From Methylovulum sp. (GTDB taxonomy: Bacteria > Pseudomonadota > Gammaproteobacteria > Methylococcales > Methylomonadaceae), in assembly GCF_028687615.1 (NCBI RefSeq), contig NZ_JAQTZU010000016.1, positions 1 through 64,000 of the forward strand: a DNA stretch of 64,000 nt, given 5' to 3'. This document shows, in pieces, positions 7,321 through 16,533 of the stretch. The stretch's first letter is position 1, and every line of letters begins with the position of its first letter. The position numbers and the translations under genes are program-made. The notes beneath the pieces were generated by a model. The model was given only the letters and a program-made list of their open reading frames with translations. It did no database searches and was not told the origin of the DNA.

Positions 7321-7397
7321 TGGCGTCCCAAGGCGGATTCGAACCGCCGGCCTGTCCCTTAGGAGGGGACCGCTCTATCCTGCTGAGCTATCGGGAC
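7321..7397 (-). tRNA. tRNA-Arg (anticodon CCT)
   Basis: The minus strand folds as a complete cloverleaf: acceptor GTCCCGA pairs with TTGGGAC, D-arm with TAGCTCAGCAGGATAGAGC, anticodon loop CTCCTAA with anticodon CCT (reads AGG), T-arm with GGTTCGAATCC, discriminator G and an encoded CCA. It decodes a rare arginine codon and is the attachment site of the adjacent island. Confidence 0.96.
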
Positions 7398-7485
7398 AAA
7401 TATCCTAAACGGGGTATCAATGTGATAATTTTACCATGAAAAATGTGCAAAATTACCACTATTGATAGGTTTGTTTAACTGGTGG

Positions 7486-7791
7486 CTACGGATAAATGAC
7501 TTTAGGTTTGAAGTAGGCGGCAGGATATTTAGGGTCGAATTTATCTTCCGCTGCCTCGATCAAGTCCTTATCTGCATAAATGACTTTGGGTTGAAAATTG
7601 GCGGCTGGGTATTTGGCGTCGAATTCGGGTCCAGCATCAGCAACGGCGGTTGGGACGATGTCTTTATCCAAATAAATGACGGTTGGTTCAAAATTGGCGG
7701 CGGGGTATTTGGCGTCGGTGGCGGCTGGGGCTAGGACTGGATTCAGGGCGGTCACAGCAAAAGCAAAGCCTAACAGAATGTTGTTCTTCAT
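7486..7791 (-). CDS. Small secreted protein with three KYPAANFxPxVIY repeats
   Basis: This 101-residue protein has a clear signal peptide (MKNNILLGFAFAVTALNPVLA, cleavage near APA-AT). The mature part is almost only three copies of an approximately 25-residue unit: DAKYPAANFEPTVIYLDKD, DAKYPAANFQPKVIYADKD and DPKYPAAYFKPKVIYP. No cysteines follow the signal. It lies downstream of, and in the same direction as, an ABC transporter operon (7927-10353), 136 bp from its last gene. I know no function for this motif; a periplasmic binding or scaffolding role is possible. GGAGAC precedes the ATG. Confidence 0.75.
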   Translation of the reverse strand: MKNNILLGFAFAVTALNPVLAPAATDAKYPAANFEPTVIYLDKDIVPTAVADAGPEFDAKYPAANFQPKVIYADKDLIEAAEDKFDPKYPAAYFKPKVIYP

Positions 7792-7926
7792 AGTTAATTT
7801 GTCTCCACATGTAATAAATTAAATCCAGCAGGGGGTTTTCTTCAGCAAAACTGGATAACTTTGAAGTATCGAATATTTTGTCTGAATGCGCAACCGTTTT
7901 TGCTGGTTAAATACGATTGCACAAGC

Positions 7927-8664
7927 TTATAAAAGGGAGTTGATGTCAGGGTATCCAGCTTTAAGTCGTTGTCTGAAAGCTTCAATCGCCGTTTCATTAT
8001 TACGTTCAGAACGAGCAACCGGCACGGAAATTTCGCGAACGACCCGCATCGGGGACGCCGATAAAAACACCAGTTTATCCGCCAAGGCGATGGCCTCACG
8101 CAAATCGTGGGTGACGAACAAGACGCTGTGCGGACGCTGTTGCCAGAGTTGCATGAGCAATTCGCGCACTTGTCTGGCGGTCGGTGCATCTAGCGAGACG
8201 AACGGTTCGTCCATCAGCAGCACATCGGGGTTTACGGCGAAAGCGCGGATGATCGCGACACGGCGGCTCATGCCCAATGAGAGCCGTTCGGGATACACTT
8301 GTTGGACGCCTGTCAATTGCATGGCTTCGAGCAGGTCGTCAATCATGCTGGCTGGTGTTTGTTTGTCCAGCACCAGTTCAATATTCTCGCGGACGGTGCG
8401 CCACGGCAGCAAACGTGGGTTTTGGAAGACGTAGCCAATTTTGGGGTGTGTAGAGTGCCCGGCGACGATTTCACCGTCGTAATTTTTATCCAGTCCCGCC
8501 AGGATGTTCAGCAATGTGGTTTTACCGCACCCAGATGGGCCGACCAGACAAACGAACTCCCCTGCCTTCAACGTCAATGAAAAATCAGCAATCGCCGGCT
8601 TGGCAAATGACCGTCCTGCCGCCGGATAGGTTTTGCAGTTGATACGGATTTTCATCGCCGCCAT
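7927..8664 (-). CDS. ABC transporter ATPase, nitrate/sulfonate/taurine type
   Basis: This 245-residue ATPase has Walker A GPSGCGKTTLL, Walker B VLLMDEPF, the H-loop FVTHDLREA, and a signature region RLSLGMSRRVAIIRA. The signature departs from the usual LSGGM of SsuB/TauB relatives by having Leu in place of the first Gly. It is the third gene of a leftward operon: substrate-binding protein, permease, ATPase, with overlaps of 26 and 13 bp. Together they form an importer of the SsuABC/NrtBCD/TauABC class; the substrate cannot be assigned. Confidence 0.88.
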   Translation of the reverse strand: MAAMKIRINCKTYPAAGRSFAKPAIADFSLTLKAGEFVCLVGPSGCGKTTLLNILAGLDKNYDGEIVAGHSTHPKIGYVFQNPRLLPWRTVRENIELVLDKQTPASMIDDLLEAMQLTGVQQVYPERLSLGMSRRVAIIRAFAVNPDVLLMDEPFVSLDAPTARQVRELLMQLWQQRPHSVLFVTHDLREAIALADKLVFLSASPMRVVREISVPVARSERNNETAIEAFRQRLKAGYPDINSLL

Positions 8665-9428
8665 CGGTGTGCGGAATTATCGAGTGGTTTTAATATCAGT
8701 ATTTCAATGACTTGTATCACGGCGACAAAAGCGATGGTATAGGCAAGTATGCTGGCGACGTCAAATAACTGGAAAAACAGGTGTAACTGGTAACCCATGC
8801 CATTGCTGCGGCCTAGCAATTCAACGACGAGGATGATTTTCCAAATGATCGCCAAACCTGAACGGGTCGCCGCCATGACAAACGGATGCAATTGCGGCCA
8901 TATCACATGGCGCAGCATTTTACGTTTGCTGAAACCATAGCACCGCGCCATGTCCAGCAAATCTTGGTCTAAAGCGCGGGCCCCTTCCCTGACGGTGACG
9001 ATGACATTGGGCAATTTGTTGATGACCACCGCCAATATCGCCGCCGATTCCACCAAACCCAGCCAGACGTAGCAAAGAATAATCGTCACCAGCGCGGGGA
9101 CGTTGAGAAAAATCACCAGCCAATTGTCAAAAAACGCATTCAGCCTTTTGTTACGCCCCAACACAATGCCAATGGCGGAACCCATCAGCATGGCGATGGT
9201 GAAACTCGCCGCCAATCTAAGCAAGGTCATGCCCAGATGGTAAGGAAGTTGCCCTGAACCGATAGCTTGCCACATAACCAACGCGACGGAGTACGGAGTA
9301 GGCAAGACGTGGCTGTTGACGGACACAGCCACCCCTTCCCAAATGGCGATCAAGGCCAACAAAGACAGGATAGGCAATAGTTTTTGTAATGCAGTCAATC
9401 GCTTACTGAACCCAAAAAGTGCCGGCAT
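8652..9428 (-). CDS. ABC transporter permease, SsuC/TauC-like
   Basis: This 258-residue inner-membrane permease has about six transmembrane segments and the cytoplasmic EAA loop, here VREGARALDQDLLDMARCYGFSKRKMLRHVIWPQLHPF, which docks on the ATPase. Its start overlaps the end of the binding-protein gene by 26 bp, and its end overlaps the ATPase start by 13 bp, so the three are translationally coupled. Confidence 0.88.
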   Translation of the reverse strand: MPALFGFSKRLTALQKLLPILSLLALIAIWEGVAVSVNSHVLPTPYSVALVMWQAIGSGQLPYHLGMTLLRLAASFTIAMLMGSAIGIVLGRNKRLNAFFDNWLVIFLNVPALVTIILCYVWLGLVESAAILAVVINKLPNVIVTVREGARALDQDLLDMARCYGFSKRKMLRHVIWPQLHPFVMAATRSGLAIIWKIILVVELLGRSNGMGYQLHLFFQLFDVASILAYTIAFVAVIQVIEILILKPLDNSAHRWRR

Positions 9429-10353
9429 CCAACGTTTCGGCAGAGCCGGTAAGCTGGTCTTTGCTTAACTGGCGCAATAACTGGTAAATACTGGCGGCGG
9501 CTTGTTGTTCTTTTTCACCCCATTGGCTAACTGTCCCCTCACAATAATGCTGGCGTAAGGCGGCTGGGCTTGTTGCGTCTTCGGTTTGGGTCAACGGCAA
9601 AATCTCATGCCATGCTTTATCGGAAGTGCAAAGTTGGTTTTTTGCTTGCGAGGTGGCGGCCAAGAAATGCTTAAGCGCCTGTTTGTGTGCATCCGCCCAA
9701 GATTGTTTGAACACATAACCTAATGCCGGTGCATTTTCAGTGATGCCCAAACCTTTTAATATGCCCTTGCCGTCGATGATTTGACGGTAGCCCTGGGCTT
9801 CCAACTTGGCGGCAAAATTCCAATACGTCAGTAAGGCATCCACGCGCTTTTGCAGGATTTGTTCGTTAAGCAACGGCGGCGCACCCATAGTTTTTTCTAC
9901 TGATGCGTTTAAATCCAGATGCTCATGTTGCGCCAAGGCTTGTAGCAATAACCAGTTTTTATCCAGTTCGCCTCCGGCAATGCCCAAGCGTTTGCCGACC
10001 AAATCCTTGACGTTGTGAATGGGGCTGTCTTTAGGCACCATCAATGCACCCGACGTGCTTGAGTAGGGATAAAAAGTAAAATCCGCGCCCGTAGAGCGTA
10101 ATCTGGATACCCATAGCCAATCGGAAACAATCACATCCACGGCACCGGATTGTAAAGCCACTTTCCCCGCTTCAGGATTGGCAAGTTTTTGGATTGCCAA
10201 TTCAAAATCGGCATCTGGATTTTCAGGTAGGGCCGCCAATTCCCACGCTACGGTACCCGTGGCTTGTACGCCGATGCGGATAGTGGTTTTTTCGATGGCA
10301 AAAATACTGTTCGAGACCAGCAAAAGAGCAAAAATAAAGCTATTAAATTTCAT
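9403..10353 (-). CDS. Periplasmic substrate-binding protein, NMT1/SsuA-like
   Basis: A 316-residue protein with a signal peptide (MKFNSFIFALLLVSNSIFA). The mature part starts KTTIRIGVQATGTVAWELAAL and contains LQSGAVDVIVSDWLWVSRLR and DLVGKRLGIAGGELDKNWLLL, the layout of NMT1/THI5-like and SsuA-like binding proteins. It is the first gene of the importer operon. The ligand is unknown; the Trp- and Tyr-rich segments (SDWLWV, FTFYPYSS) suggest a small organic ligand, but this is weak inference. Confidence 0.82.
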   Translation of the reverse strand: MKFNSFIFALLLVSNSIFAIEKTTIRIGVQATGTVAWELAALPENPDADFELAIQKLANPEAGKVALQSGAVDVIVSDWLWVSRLRSTGADFTFYPYSSTSGALMVPKDSPIHNVKDLVGKRLGIAGGELDKNWLLLQALAQHEHLDLNASVEKTMGAPPLLNEQILQKRVDALLTYWNFAAKLEAQGYRQIIDGKGILKGLGITENAPALGYVFKQSWADAHKQALKHFLAATSQAKNQLCTSDKAWHEILPLTQTEDATSPAALRQHYCEGTVSQWGEKEQQAAASIYQLLRQLSKDQLTGSAETLDAGTFWVQ

Positions 10354-10465
10354 AAAAGTAATCCGCTTGCAGGGTTAATCTGATTATTTTAACGTGTCTG
10401 TCATGAAGCGTGTGAGAATGTGCTTGGCGAATGTCCAGGGAAATATATCTGATTAATCCATGTCA

Positions 10466-13400
10466 CTAATCCATGTCACTAATCAATGCCATCATATCCG
10501 AAACCGACATTTTGCCGCTGACCTCGCCACCTTCCAGCAGGCTGTTCGCCAAATCGCGTTTATGCTTGTGCAAATCGACGATCTTGTCTTCGATGGTGTC
10601 TTTGGCGACCAGGCGGTAAATGGTCACCGGGCGTTTTTGGCCCATACGGTGGGCGCGGTCTGATGCCTGGTCCTCCACCGCCGGGTTCCACCACGGATCC
10701 ATGTGGATGACATAATCGGCGGCGGTCAAGTTCAAACCGGTGCCGCCCGCTTTCAGGCTGATCAAAAACAAATCGCCATCACCGGCTTGGAACGCATTCA
10801 TGGCTTTTTTACGCTGCGGCACAGGCGTCGAACCATCCAGGTAATGATAGCTGATGCCTTTTTTATCCAGCAATTCGCGGATCAAGTCCAAGTGCCCGAC
10901 AAACTGGCTGAACACCAGGGCCTTATGGCGGTTGTCCAGCAGTTCATCGACCAGCTCTTCAAAGGCTTGCAGCTTGGAACTTTTGATGGGTGACTCTTCC
11001 ATCACCAGACGCGGGTTGCAGCAGGCGCGGCGCAGTTTCATGATTTCCGCCAGCACTTTCAATTGCTGGCTGCCGGGTTCTTCGGCGGCATCGCTGATGG
11101 ATTTTAAGGCGCTGCGCCGCAAGGCTTCGTACATCGCACGTTCGTCCGCGCTCAATTCGATATGCAGCGTCACTTCGGTGCGTGGCGGCAATTCGGTCAG
11201 GACATCGTTTTTCAGCCTGCGCAAGATAAACGGGCGCAACAGCTTTTTCAGGCGTTGCTGCACGGCGTGGTCTTGCTGGTTTTCTATGGCGTTGGCATAG
11301 CGTTCGTTAAAACGGCTTAAGGAACCCAGCAAACCAGGGTTGATGAAATTGAACAAATTCCACAGTTCGCCCAAGTGGTTTTCTATCGGCGTACCCGTGG
11401 TGATGAGTTTGAAATCGGCTTGTAAGGTCATCGCCGCTTTGGAACGTTTGGTCAGGGCATTTTTAATCGCCTGGGCTTCGTCGGCGACCAAGGTATGCCA
11501 GTGGACTTGGGCCAGGCGTCCGGCTTCGGTTTGCAACAAACCATAACTGCAAATGACCAAATCAAACTCACCGACGTTATCAAGCATGGCCTGGCGGTCA
11601 CCGTAACCGAAATGTTGCACATTCAGGGTCGGGGCAAAACGCTGGGCCTCTTCCAGCCAGTTGATGCACACCGACGTCGGCGCCAAAATCAGCGTCGGGC
11701 CTGCGGGCGCGCGGGACAGGATTAACGCCAGGGCCTGCACGGTCTTACCCAAACCCATATCATCAGCCAGACACGCGCCCGCGCCCCAATGCGCCAAACG
11801 CGACATCCACTGGAAACCTTCACGTTGGTAATCACGCAATTCGCCTTGTAGCGTTGACGGGACTTGCGGGTTCAAATCACTAATTTTGTTTAAGTAATTT
11901 AGCTGGTCTTTCCAAGGTTTGCTGGCAGTCAGGCTCATGCCTTCGGTGATGTTATCCAGTGCCTGCACCGCCAGGGGATGGAAGCGGATTTTGTCGTCCT
12001 GCATTTCGCCCAAACCGGCCAAATCATCCAGGCGTTGACGCAGTTCGCGGGTCAGCGCGATGATCTGCCCGTCTTCAAGTTTGAGAAAACGGCTGGATGA
12101 ACCGCCCAATAAGTGCATCAGACGCTGCATATTAAAAATCTGGTCGTCATCCACGACCAAATCGCCATCGACGCTAAACCAGTCTTTTTCTTTACGCACC
12201 GAAAAATAGGCTTGCGACAAACCCGCTTCCCGGCTCAATTTGATTTTTTTGCCTTTCGGCCATTCCAGCACGGCAAAATCGCCTAAATCCTGAAAATGTA
12301 GCAGGGCTTCCAAGGCAATTTCAGGATCGTCCAGAAACCACTTGAAGTCCCGGTCTTTATAAAGCTCAGGGCATTCGGCAAGCAATTGCATGACATAAGC
12401 ATTTTCCTGCCCGAAATCGCGGGTGGTTTGATATTGCTGGCCGTCGATGTCCGCCAATACCGTCGCCCCACCGTTGCCGGGTTTGTACAAGGGCCCGCCA
12501 TTGGCAAATGGCTGGACGAAAACTTCGATTTGGATGCCCTGGCCCATGGGCTGCAAATGGATATGCAAGCGGCTATCGACCGGTGCTTCGATGGCATTGG
12601 AAGTGCCGCCTATATCCGATTGCACGGTCAGCATCGACGCTATCGACGCTATCGAATCGATCACTTGCTGGCGGGCGGACGCCGGCACCACCAAACCGTC
12701 TTTTCCGAGAATTTCGGCGACCTGGCGGTGCTGGTCGTTGATCACATACAAGATCAGGCCATGATTGGCGGTTTTCTGGGCGATGACCCGTTGCCGGTTG
12801 ATTTCCGGTACCAAAAACATCCGCAGATTGGGAAGCTCTTCTTTCACCAGCAATTGCGGTTCGGCGATGCTGATGTCCACCGGTTTGCCTGATTGTTCCT
12901 GTCCCGCCCAGTAAACATGCGGGTGTCCGGCAGTGGCGAGTAACCCGTCGATGGACAATTCATAAACTTCTTTCGCATAATAGCCGTAATAATCGCTTTC
13001 CTTATTAATGGCAATTTTGGTGCAAATTTTGCGGTCTTGCTCAGTCAAATAATCGTAGTCCGCAAGATCATGGTAAAGCTTTTTCAACGCGACCGGACGG
13101 CCTTTGCTCCATTGTCCGTTTTTGCCAAGACGCTGCTCCTTGGGCACTAAAACGACACTATCGGCTTCCAGGCTGATGCTCCAGATCAAACGCAATTCTG
13201 GTTGCGGCTGGGTAGCGGCAAGCGGTTGCCCGCTTAATTGCGTCAAGGCGGTCAACGCCCTTTCCCATAACGATGCTTTGGGCAACAAATCCAGGATTGG
13301 GCCAAACGGTGTGTCAATATAATGCAGGGCAAGTTGCTGGCATTCGGCATTTTTATAATCCAGGCGTTGCAAAAGCAAGGCACCGACCGCCGCATACCAC

Positions 13401-14593
13401 AAATAACCCGATTTGTGGGCTTCTGGACAATATTTGGCCAGTTGCTCAATGACAAAATTCAAGCGGATATTTTTACCTGCTGCGCCAAAATCAACCAACC
13501 AATAAAAAATCAATGCCTGGAATAAATATTCATAAGGATAACGCGGACTTTTAAATTGCCGGATAAATTCTTCGATTCCCACTTTGGCCTGATAAACATC
13601 CACGGCGCGGTCCAGGAGCGCGTTCGCCTCATAAAATGCGTCATAACCTTTTTTCAGCGTCATCGGCAAATGCTGTTTTTTAAGATAGGCCAAATTCTCG
13701 CCCGTCCTTGAGCGTAGCAAAGCCAGACTGAAAAAATAGCCGTGCAAACCATAAAGCGTGATGTTGCGTTTGCTGGTTTCTTTTTTTAATTGCTTAAGCG
13801 CGGCGTTAAACAAATTGATGGCTTCGTCATTATGATTCTGCAAAAAACAGATGGTCGCGCGTATTTTCAAGCCTTCGCTTGAAGGATCATCAGCCAGCCA
13901 GGACTTTGCATCCTGAAAATTGCCCCGCAACAGGCGTTGCTCTATCAGGGTATGGGCAATTTCAGGAAAGGCAGGTTTGCCGCCACCAAATAACTGTTCC
14001 AGTAACTGGTAAGCTTTGTTTACATCGGTGAAACTTTTATAGTCGGTCACCACCAAATATTTAAGTGCGCCATATTGAATCTGTACTGGCAAACCGGTAA
14101 ACCAAGCCCCATCAAAATCGGTGAAAAAGACGCGGTTGATATGTTCGGCAAAGTATTCGGGGTAACTGGAATGCAGGCGGTCGATGTTAGCCAAGCAGGC
14201 GGTGACACTGCCTTGGTATAGAAACAGGCGCAATTGCTTGACAATATGGCAGGCGATCACCCGATGCGAAGGATAGTAACCCGTATCGGCTATCAGCAAA
14301 GGCGCCAGTTTTTTAAACCAAGGCTGGTCAACTGCGCTACGCATCAGGGCTTCGCTAATTGCGGGATGGCATGACCAACCGTCGTTATTGGCGATGATCA
14401 ATTTACTTTTATGTAATCTTTCTTTCAATTGTTTATCGACCAAACGCACCGTTTTGGCGTCAAAGCTGGCCGATTTGGATAATAAATTCTGAAAATTGGC
14501 TTGACTGACAGGGGCATAAATGACCGACAAAGCCATGACAATATCTTTTTCGGCAGGAGGGAGAGTATTAAAAATTGCGGGTAAATTAGTCAT
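10466..14593 (-). CDS. Large SNF2-family helicase-like ATPase (1375 aa)
   Basis: The C-terminal third is a complete SNF2/RapA-type motor: Walker A in DDMGLGKTVQALAL near residue 945, DEAQ motif VADEAQAIKN near 1038, TTGTPIENHLGELW, then lobe 2 with KALVFSQFVGHLDLI, GGTGLNLTAADYVIHMDPWW and DRAHRMGQKRPV. The N-terminal 900 residues hold a short winged-helix-like start and a helical, TPR-like stretch (about 200-450), then a domain of unknown fold before the motor. Such proteins remodel protein-DNA or RNA polymerase complexes; the exact role is unknown. No restriction or defence partner is adjacent. It is transcribed alone, opposite to the peroxiredoxin cluster. Confidence 0.88.
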   Translation of the reverse strand: MTNLPAIFNTLPPAEKDIVMALSVIYAPVSQANFQNLLSKSASFDAKTVRLVDKQLKERLHKSKLIIANNDGWSCHPAISEALMRSAVDQPWFKKLAPLLIADTGYYPSHRVIACHIVKQLRLFLYQGSVTACLANIDRLHSSYPEYFAEHINRVFFTDFDGAWFTGLPVQIQYGALKYLVVTDYKSFTDVNKAYQLLEQLFGGGKPAFPEIAHTLIEQRLLRGNFQDAKSWLADDPSSEGLKIRATICFLQNHNDEAINLFNAALKQLKKETSKRNITLYGLHGYFFSLALLRSRTGENLAYLKKQHLPMTLKKGYDAFYEANALLDRAVDVYQAKVGIEEFIRQFKSPRYPYEYLFQALIFYWLVDFGAAGKNIRLNFVIEQLAKYCPEAHKSGYLWYAAVGALLLQRLDYKNAECQQLALHYIDTPFGPILDLLPKASLWERALTALTQLSGQPLAATQPQPELRLIWSISLEADSVVLVPKEQRLGKNGQWSKGRPVALKKLYHDLADYDYLTEQDRKICTKIAINKESDYYGYYAKEVYELSIDGLLATAGHPHVYWAGQEQSGKPVDISIAEPQLLVKEELPNLRMFLVPEINRQRVIAQKTANHGLILYVINDQHRQVAEILGKDGLVVPASARQQVIDSIASIASMLTVQSDIGGTSNAIEAPVDSRLHIHLQPMGQGIQIEVFVQPFANGGPLYKPGNGGATVLADIDGQQYQTTRDFGQENAYVMQLLAECPELYKDRDFKWFLDDPEIALEALLHFQDLGDFAVLEWPKGKKIKLSREAGLSQAYFSVRKEKDWFSVDGDLVVDDDQIFNMQRLMHLLGGSSSRFLKLEDGQIIALTRELRQRLDDLAGLGEMQDDKIRFHPLAVQALDNITEGMSLTASKPWKDQLNYLNKISDLNPQVPSTLQGELRDYQREGFQWMSRLAHWGAGACLADDMGLGKTVQALALILSRAPAGPTLILAPTSVCINWLEEAQRFAPTLNVQHFGYGDRQAMLDNVGEFDLVICSYGLLQTEAGRLAQVHWHTLVADEAQAIKNALTKRSKAAMTLQADFKLITTGTPIENHLGELWNLFNFINPGLLGSLSRFNERYANAIENQQDHAVQQRLKKLLRPFILRRLKNDVLTELPPRTEVTLHIELSADERAMYEALRRSALKSISDAAEEPGSQQLKVLAEIMKLRRACCNPRLVMEESPIKSSKLQAFEELVDELLDNRHKALVFSQFVGHLDLIRELLDKKGISYHYLDGSTPVPQRKKAMNAFQAGDGDLFLISLKAGGTGLNLTAADYVIHMDPWWNPAVEDQASDRAHRMGQKRPVTIYRLVAKDTIEDKIVDLHKHKRDLANSLLEGGEVSGKMSVSDMMALISDMD

Positions 14594-14820
14594 TTCTGAA
14601 TGTCGAAGAATTTATTTGGGCCTGGCTTGCATTTATTTCGAAAATGCTAAAAACAACACTCAATGTATTGATTTTACGATGATAAGTATTTGAATAATTT
14701 TACAGTTAATATCTGGACATTCACTCGCCAGCTATCTATCATGCCACCCAGTAGCAGGTTTATAGTGCTGCCAATGTCAATTAAAATAATTTAACCAGTA
14801 GTTCAATGAGGAGTTTTTTT

Positions 14821-15318
14821 ATGCTAGAAAAACAACAAAATGCACCGATGTTCAGAGCATTGGACCAAAACAGCCAATTGCTCAGTTTAACTGATTATGC
14901 GGGGGAAAAGAACATTGTCCTGTATTTTTATCCTAAAGACGATACGCCTGGCTGCACGATTGAAGCCAACCAATTTACCCAACTCGCTGATGAGTTCGCC
15001 AAGCTGGACACCGTAGTGATTGGAGTCAGCAAAGACACCAGCGAATGCCATACGGATTTCATTAAAAAATACGATTTAAAAGTGCAATTATTGGCGGATA
15101 CGTCTGGCGAAATGTGTCAAAACTATGGCGTTTGGCGTGAGCGGGAAAAAGAAGGCGTTAAAAGCATGGCTATTTTCCGCTCCACTTTTATCATTGATAA
15201 AGACGGCGTTTTGGCCGATGTCATCTATGGCGTCACACCAGAAGGCCATGCCCAAGCCGTGTTGGAAAAAATCAAAAACCTGGGCAAATCTGAAGAACCC
15301 GCCCCTGAGGCAGAATAA
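14821..15318 (+). CDS. bcp: Peroxiredoxin, Bcp/PrxQ type, without the usual resolving Cys
   Basis: This thiol peroxidase reduces hydrogen and organic peroxides. Starting at the ATG at 14821 (GAGGAG 6-11 bp upstream; an upstream ATG at 14806 has no such site), the peroxidatic Cys is residue 45 in YPKDDTPGCTIEAN. In E. coli Bcp the resolving Cys is five residues later; here that position is Asn50. Two other cysteines (76 and 99) could resolve, or the enzyme may act as a 1-Cys peroxidase. The tail EEPAPEAE is acidic and probably disordered. The next gene starts 38 bp downstream. Confidence 0.9.
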   Translation: MLEKQQNAPMFRALDQNSQLLSLTDYAGEKNIVLYFYPKDDTPGCTIEANQFTQLADEFAKLDTVVIGVSKDTSECHTDFIKKYDLKVQLLADTSGEMCQNYGVWREREKEGVKSMAIFRSTFIIDKDGVLADVIYGVTPEGHAQAVLEKIKNLGKSEEPAPEAE

Positions 15319-15355
15319 TGGCATTGTTGCCAAACAATTTAAGGTGGCAGTTAAA

Positions 15356-15751
15356 ATGGATATAGCAGGCATTAACCACATCAATATCGTCGTCACACCA
15401 GGGCAATTTCCAGATATGGTGGCTTTTTATGAACAAGTCCTCGGTTTAAAACAAGGTGTGCGGGCGGTTTCCAAGCGTAACGGCGCATGGCTGTATTGCC
15501 ATGATACCGCCATCATCCATTTGTCGGTCGTTCAAGAAGCCCCCTACACGGGTAAGGACACCCATTTTAACCATGTCGCGTTGACGTGCAGCGGCGTTGC
15601 CGAGTGGATACGCCATTTAGACCAGCACCATGTCACTTATGAACGAGATTATCGTCCGTCACCAGAAATGAGCCAGCTTTTTTTCTACGATCCGGTCGGC
15701 ATCCGTATCGAATTGAATTTTGCCGGTGAACGTCTGGAAACCTTGGTTTAA
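15356..15751 (+). CDS. VOC-superfamily protein (glyoxalase/dioxygenase fold)
   Basis: A 131-residue protein with the paired beta-alpha-beta-beta-beta units of the vicinal oxygen chelate fold: INHINIVV with a metal-ligand-type His near the start, FYEQVLGLK, THFNHVALTC with the second His, and FFYDPVGIRIELNF with the C-terminal Glu. This is the metal-site pattern of glyoxalase I and extradiol dioxygenases. The ATG at 15356 is preferred over longer versions because the fold begins there. It lies 11 bp upstream of the SDR gene, so the two are probably co-transcribed. Confidence 0.82.
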   Translation: MDIAGINHINIVVTPGQFPDMVAFYEQVLGLKQGVRAVSKRNGAWLYCHDTAIIHLSVVQEAPYTGKDTHFNHVALTCSGVAEWIRHLDQHHVTYERDYRPSPEMSQLFFYDPVGIRIELNFAGERLETLV

Positions 15752-15762
15752 GGAGTCCTGCC

Positions 15763-16533
15763 ATGATACCTGAACAACATTTAGATTTGACCGGCAAAAC
15801 CGCGTTTATCAGCGGGGCTGCCGTGGGCATAGGCCGCGCCGTGGCGTTGGCGTTGGGCAAAGCCGGTGCAACGATTGGCCTGCATTATTATTCCAGCGCA
15901 GATGCGGCTAATGCCTTGTTTGAAGAATTGACCGAGTTACAAATCAAAGCCATTTTATTGCCTGCCGATTTGACCCAAGAAGACCAGGCCAACGCCGCCG
16001 TCGATAAATTGGTCGCCGAAACAGGCCGTCTGGATATTCTGGTCAATAACAGCGGCGGCTTGGTCAAACGCGCCAAAATTGAAGATTGTTTGCTGGAAAA
16101 CTGGAACAAATCCTTGGACATTAACCTGACCAGTGCGTTTTTAGCCACCAAACGCGCCATCCCGCATTTGCGGGCAACCGGTAACGGGAGCATCGTCAAT
16201 ATTTTGTCGTTGTCGGTACAAACGGGTGGAGCCAACGGTGGCGGGGCTTATGCCGCCGCCAAAGGCGGCTTGATGGTGTTCACGCATACCCTGGCGAAAG
16301 AATTGGCCCCTGAAATACGCACCAATTCGGTCATGCCCGGCACCGTGGAAACCCAGCATCATGAAATCCATTCAACCCCGGAAATGATGGAAAACTACCG
16401 CAAACAAACCCCGTTAGGCCGCAATACTTTTGCCGAAGAAGTTGCCAGCTCGGTGTTGTTTCTAAGCAGCAACATGGCGTCGCATATAAATGGTGCGTTG
16501 ATCGATATTAGTGGCGGACGATTTTTGCGCTAA
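15763..16533 (+). CDS. SDR-family oxidoreductase
   Basis: This 256-residue classical short-chain dehydrogenase has the Rossmann motif SGAAVGIG (residues 17-24), NNSGG after strand 4 (95-99), a catalytic Ser near 149 (NILSLS), Tyr163 and Lys167 (YAAAKGG), and C-terminal ISGGRFLR as in FabG-like enzymes. The residues after strand 2 (HYYSS) do not decide between NADH and NADPH. The substrate is unknown; its clustering with a VOC protein and a peroxiredoxin could point to reactive-carbonyl or peroxide detoxification, an inference only. Confidence 0.87.
   Translation: MIPEQHLDLTGKTAFISGAAVGIGRAVALALGKAGATIGLHYYSSADAANALFEELTELQIKAILLPADLTQEDQANAAVDKLVAETGRLDILVNNSGGLVKRAKIEDCLLENWNKSLDINLTSAFLATKRAIPHLRATGNGSIVNILSLSVQTGGANGGGAYAAAKGGLMVFTHTLAKELAPEIRTNSVMPGTVETQHHEIHSTPEMMENYRKQTPLGRNTFAEEVASSVLFLSSNMASHINGALIDISGGRFLR

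Noticed and set aside
10466..14593. SNF2 protein as part of a DISARM-type defence system
   Set aside because: No methyltransferase, PLD or DUF1998 gene is adjacent; the neighbours are a transporter and a peroxiredoxin cluster.
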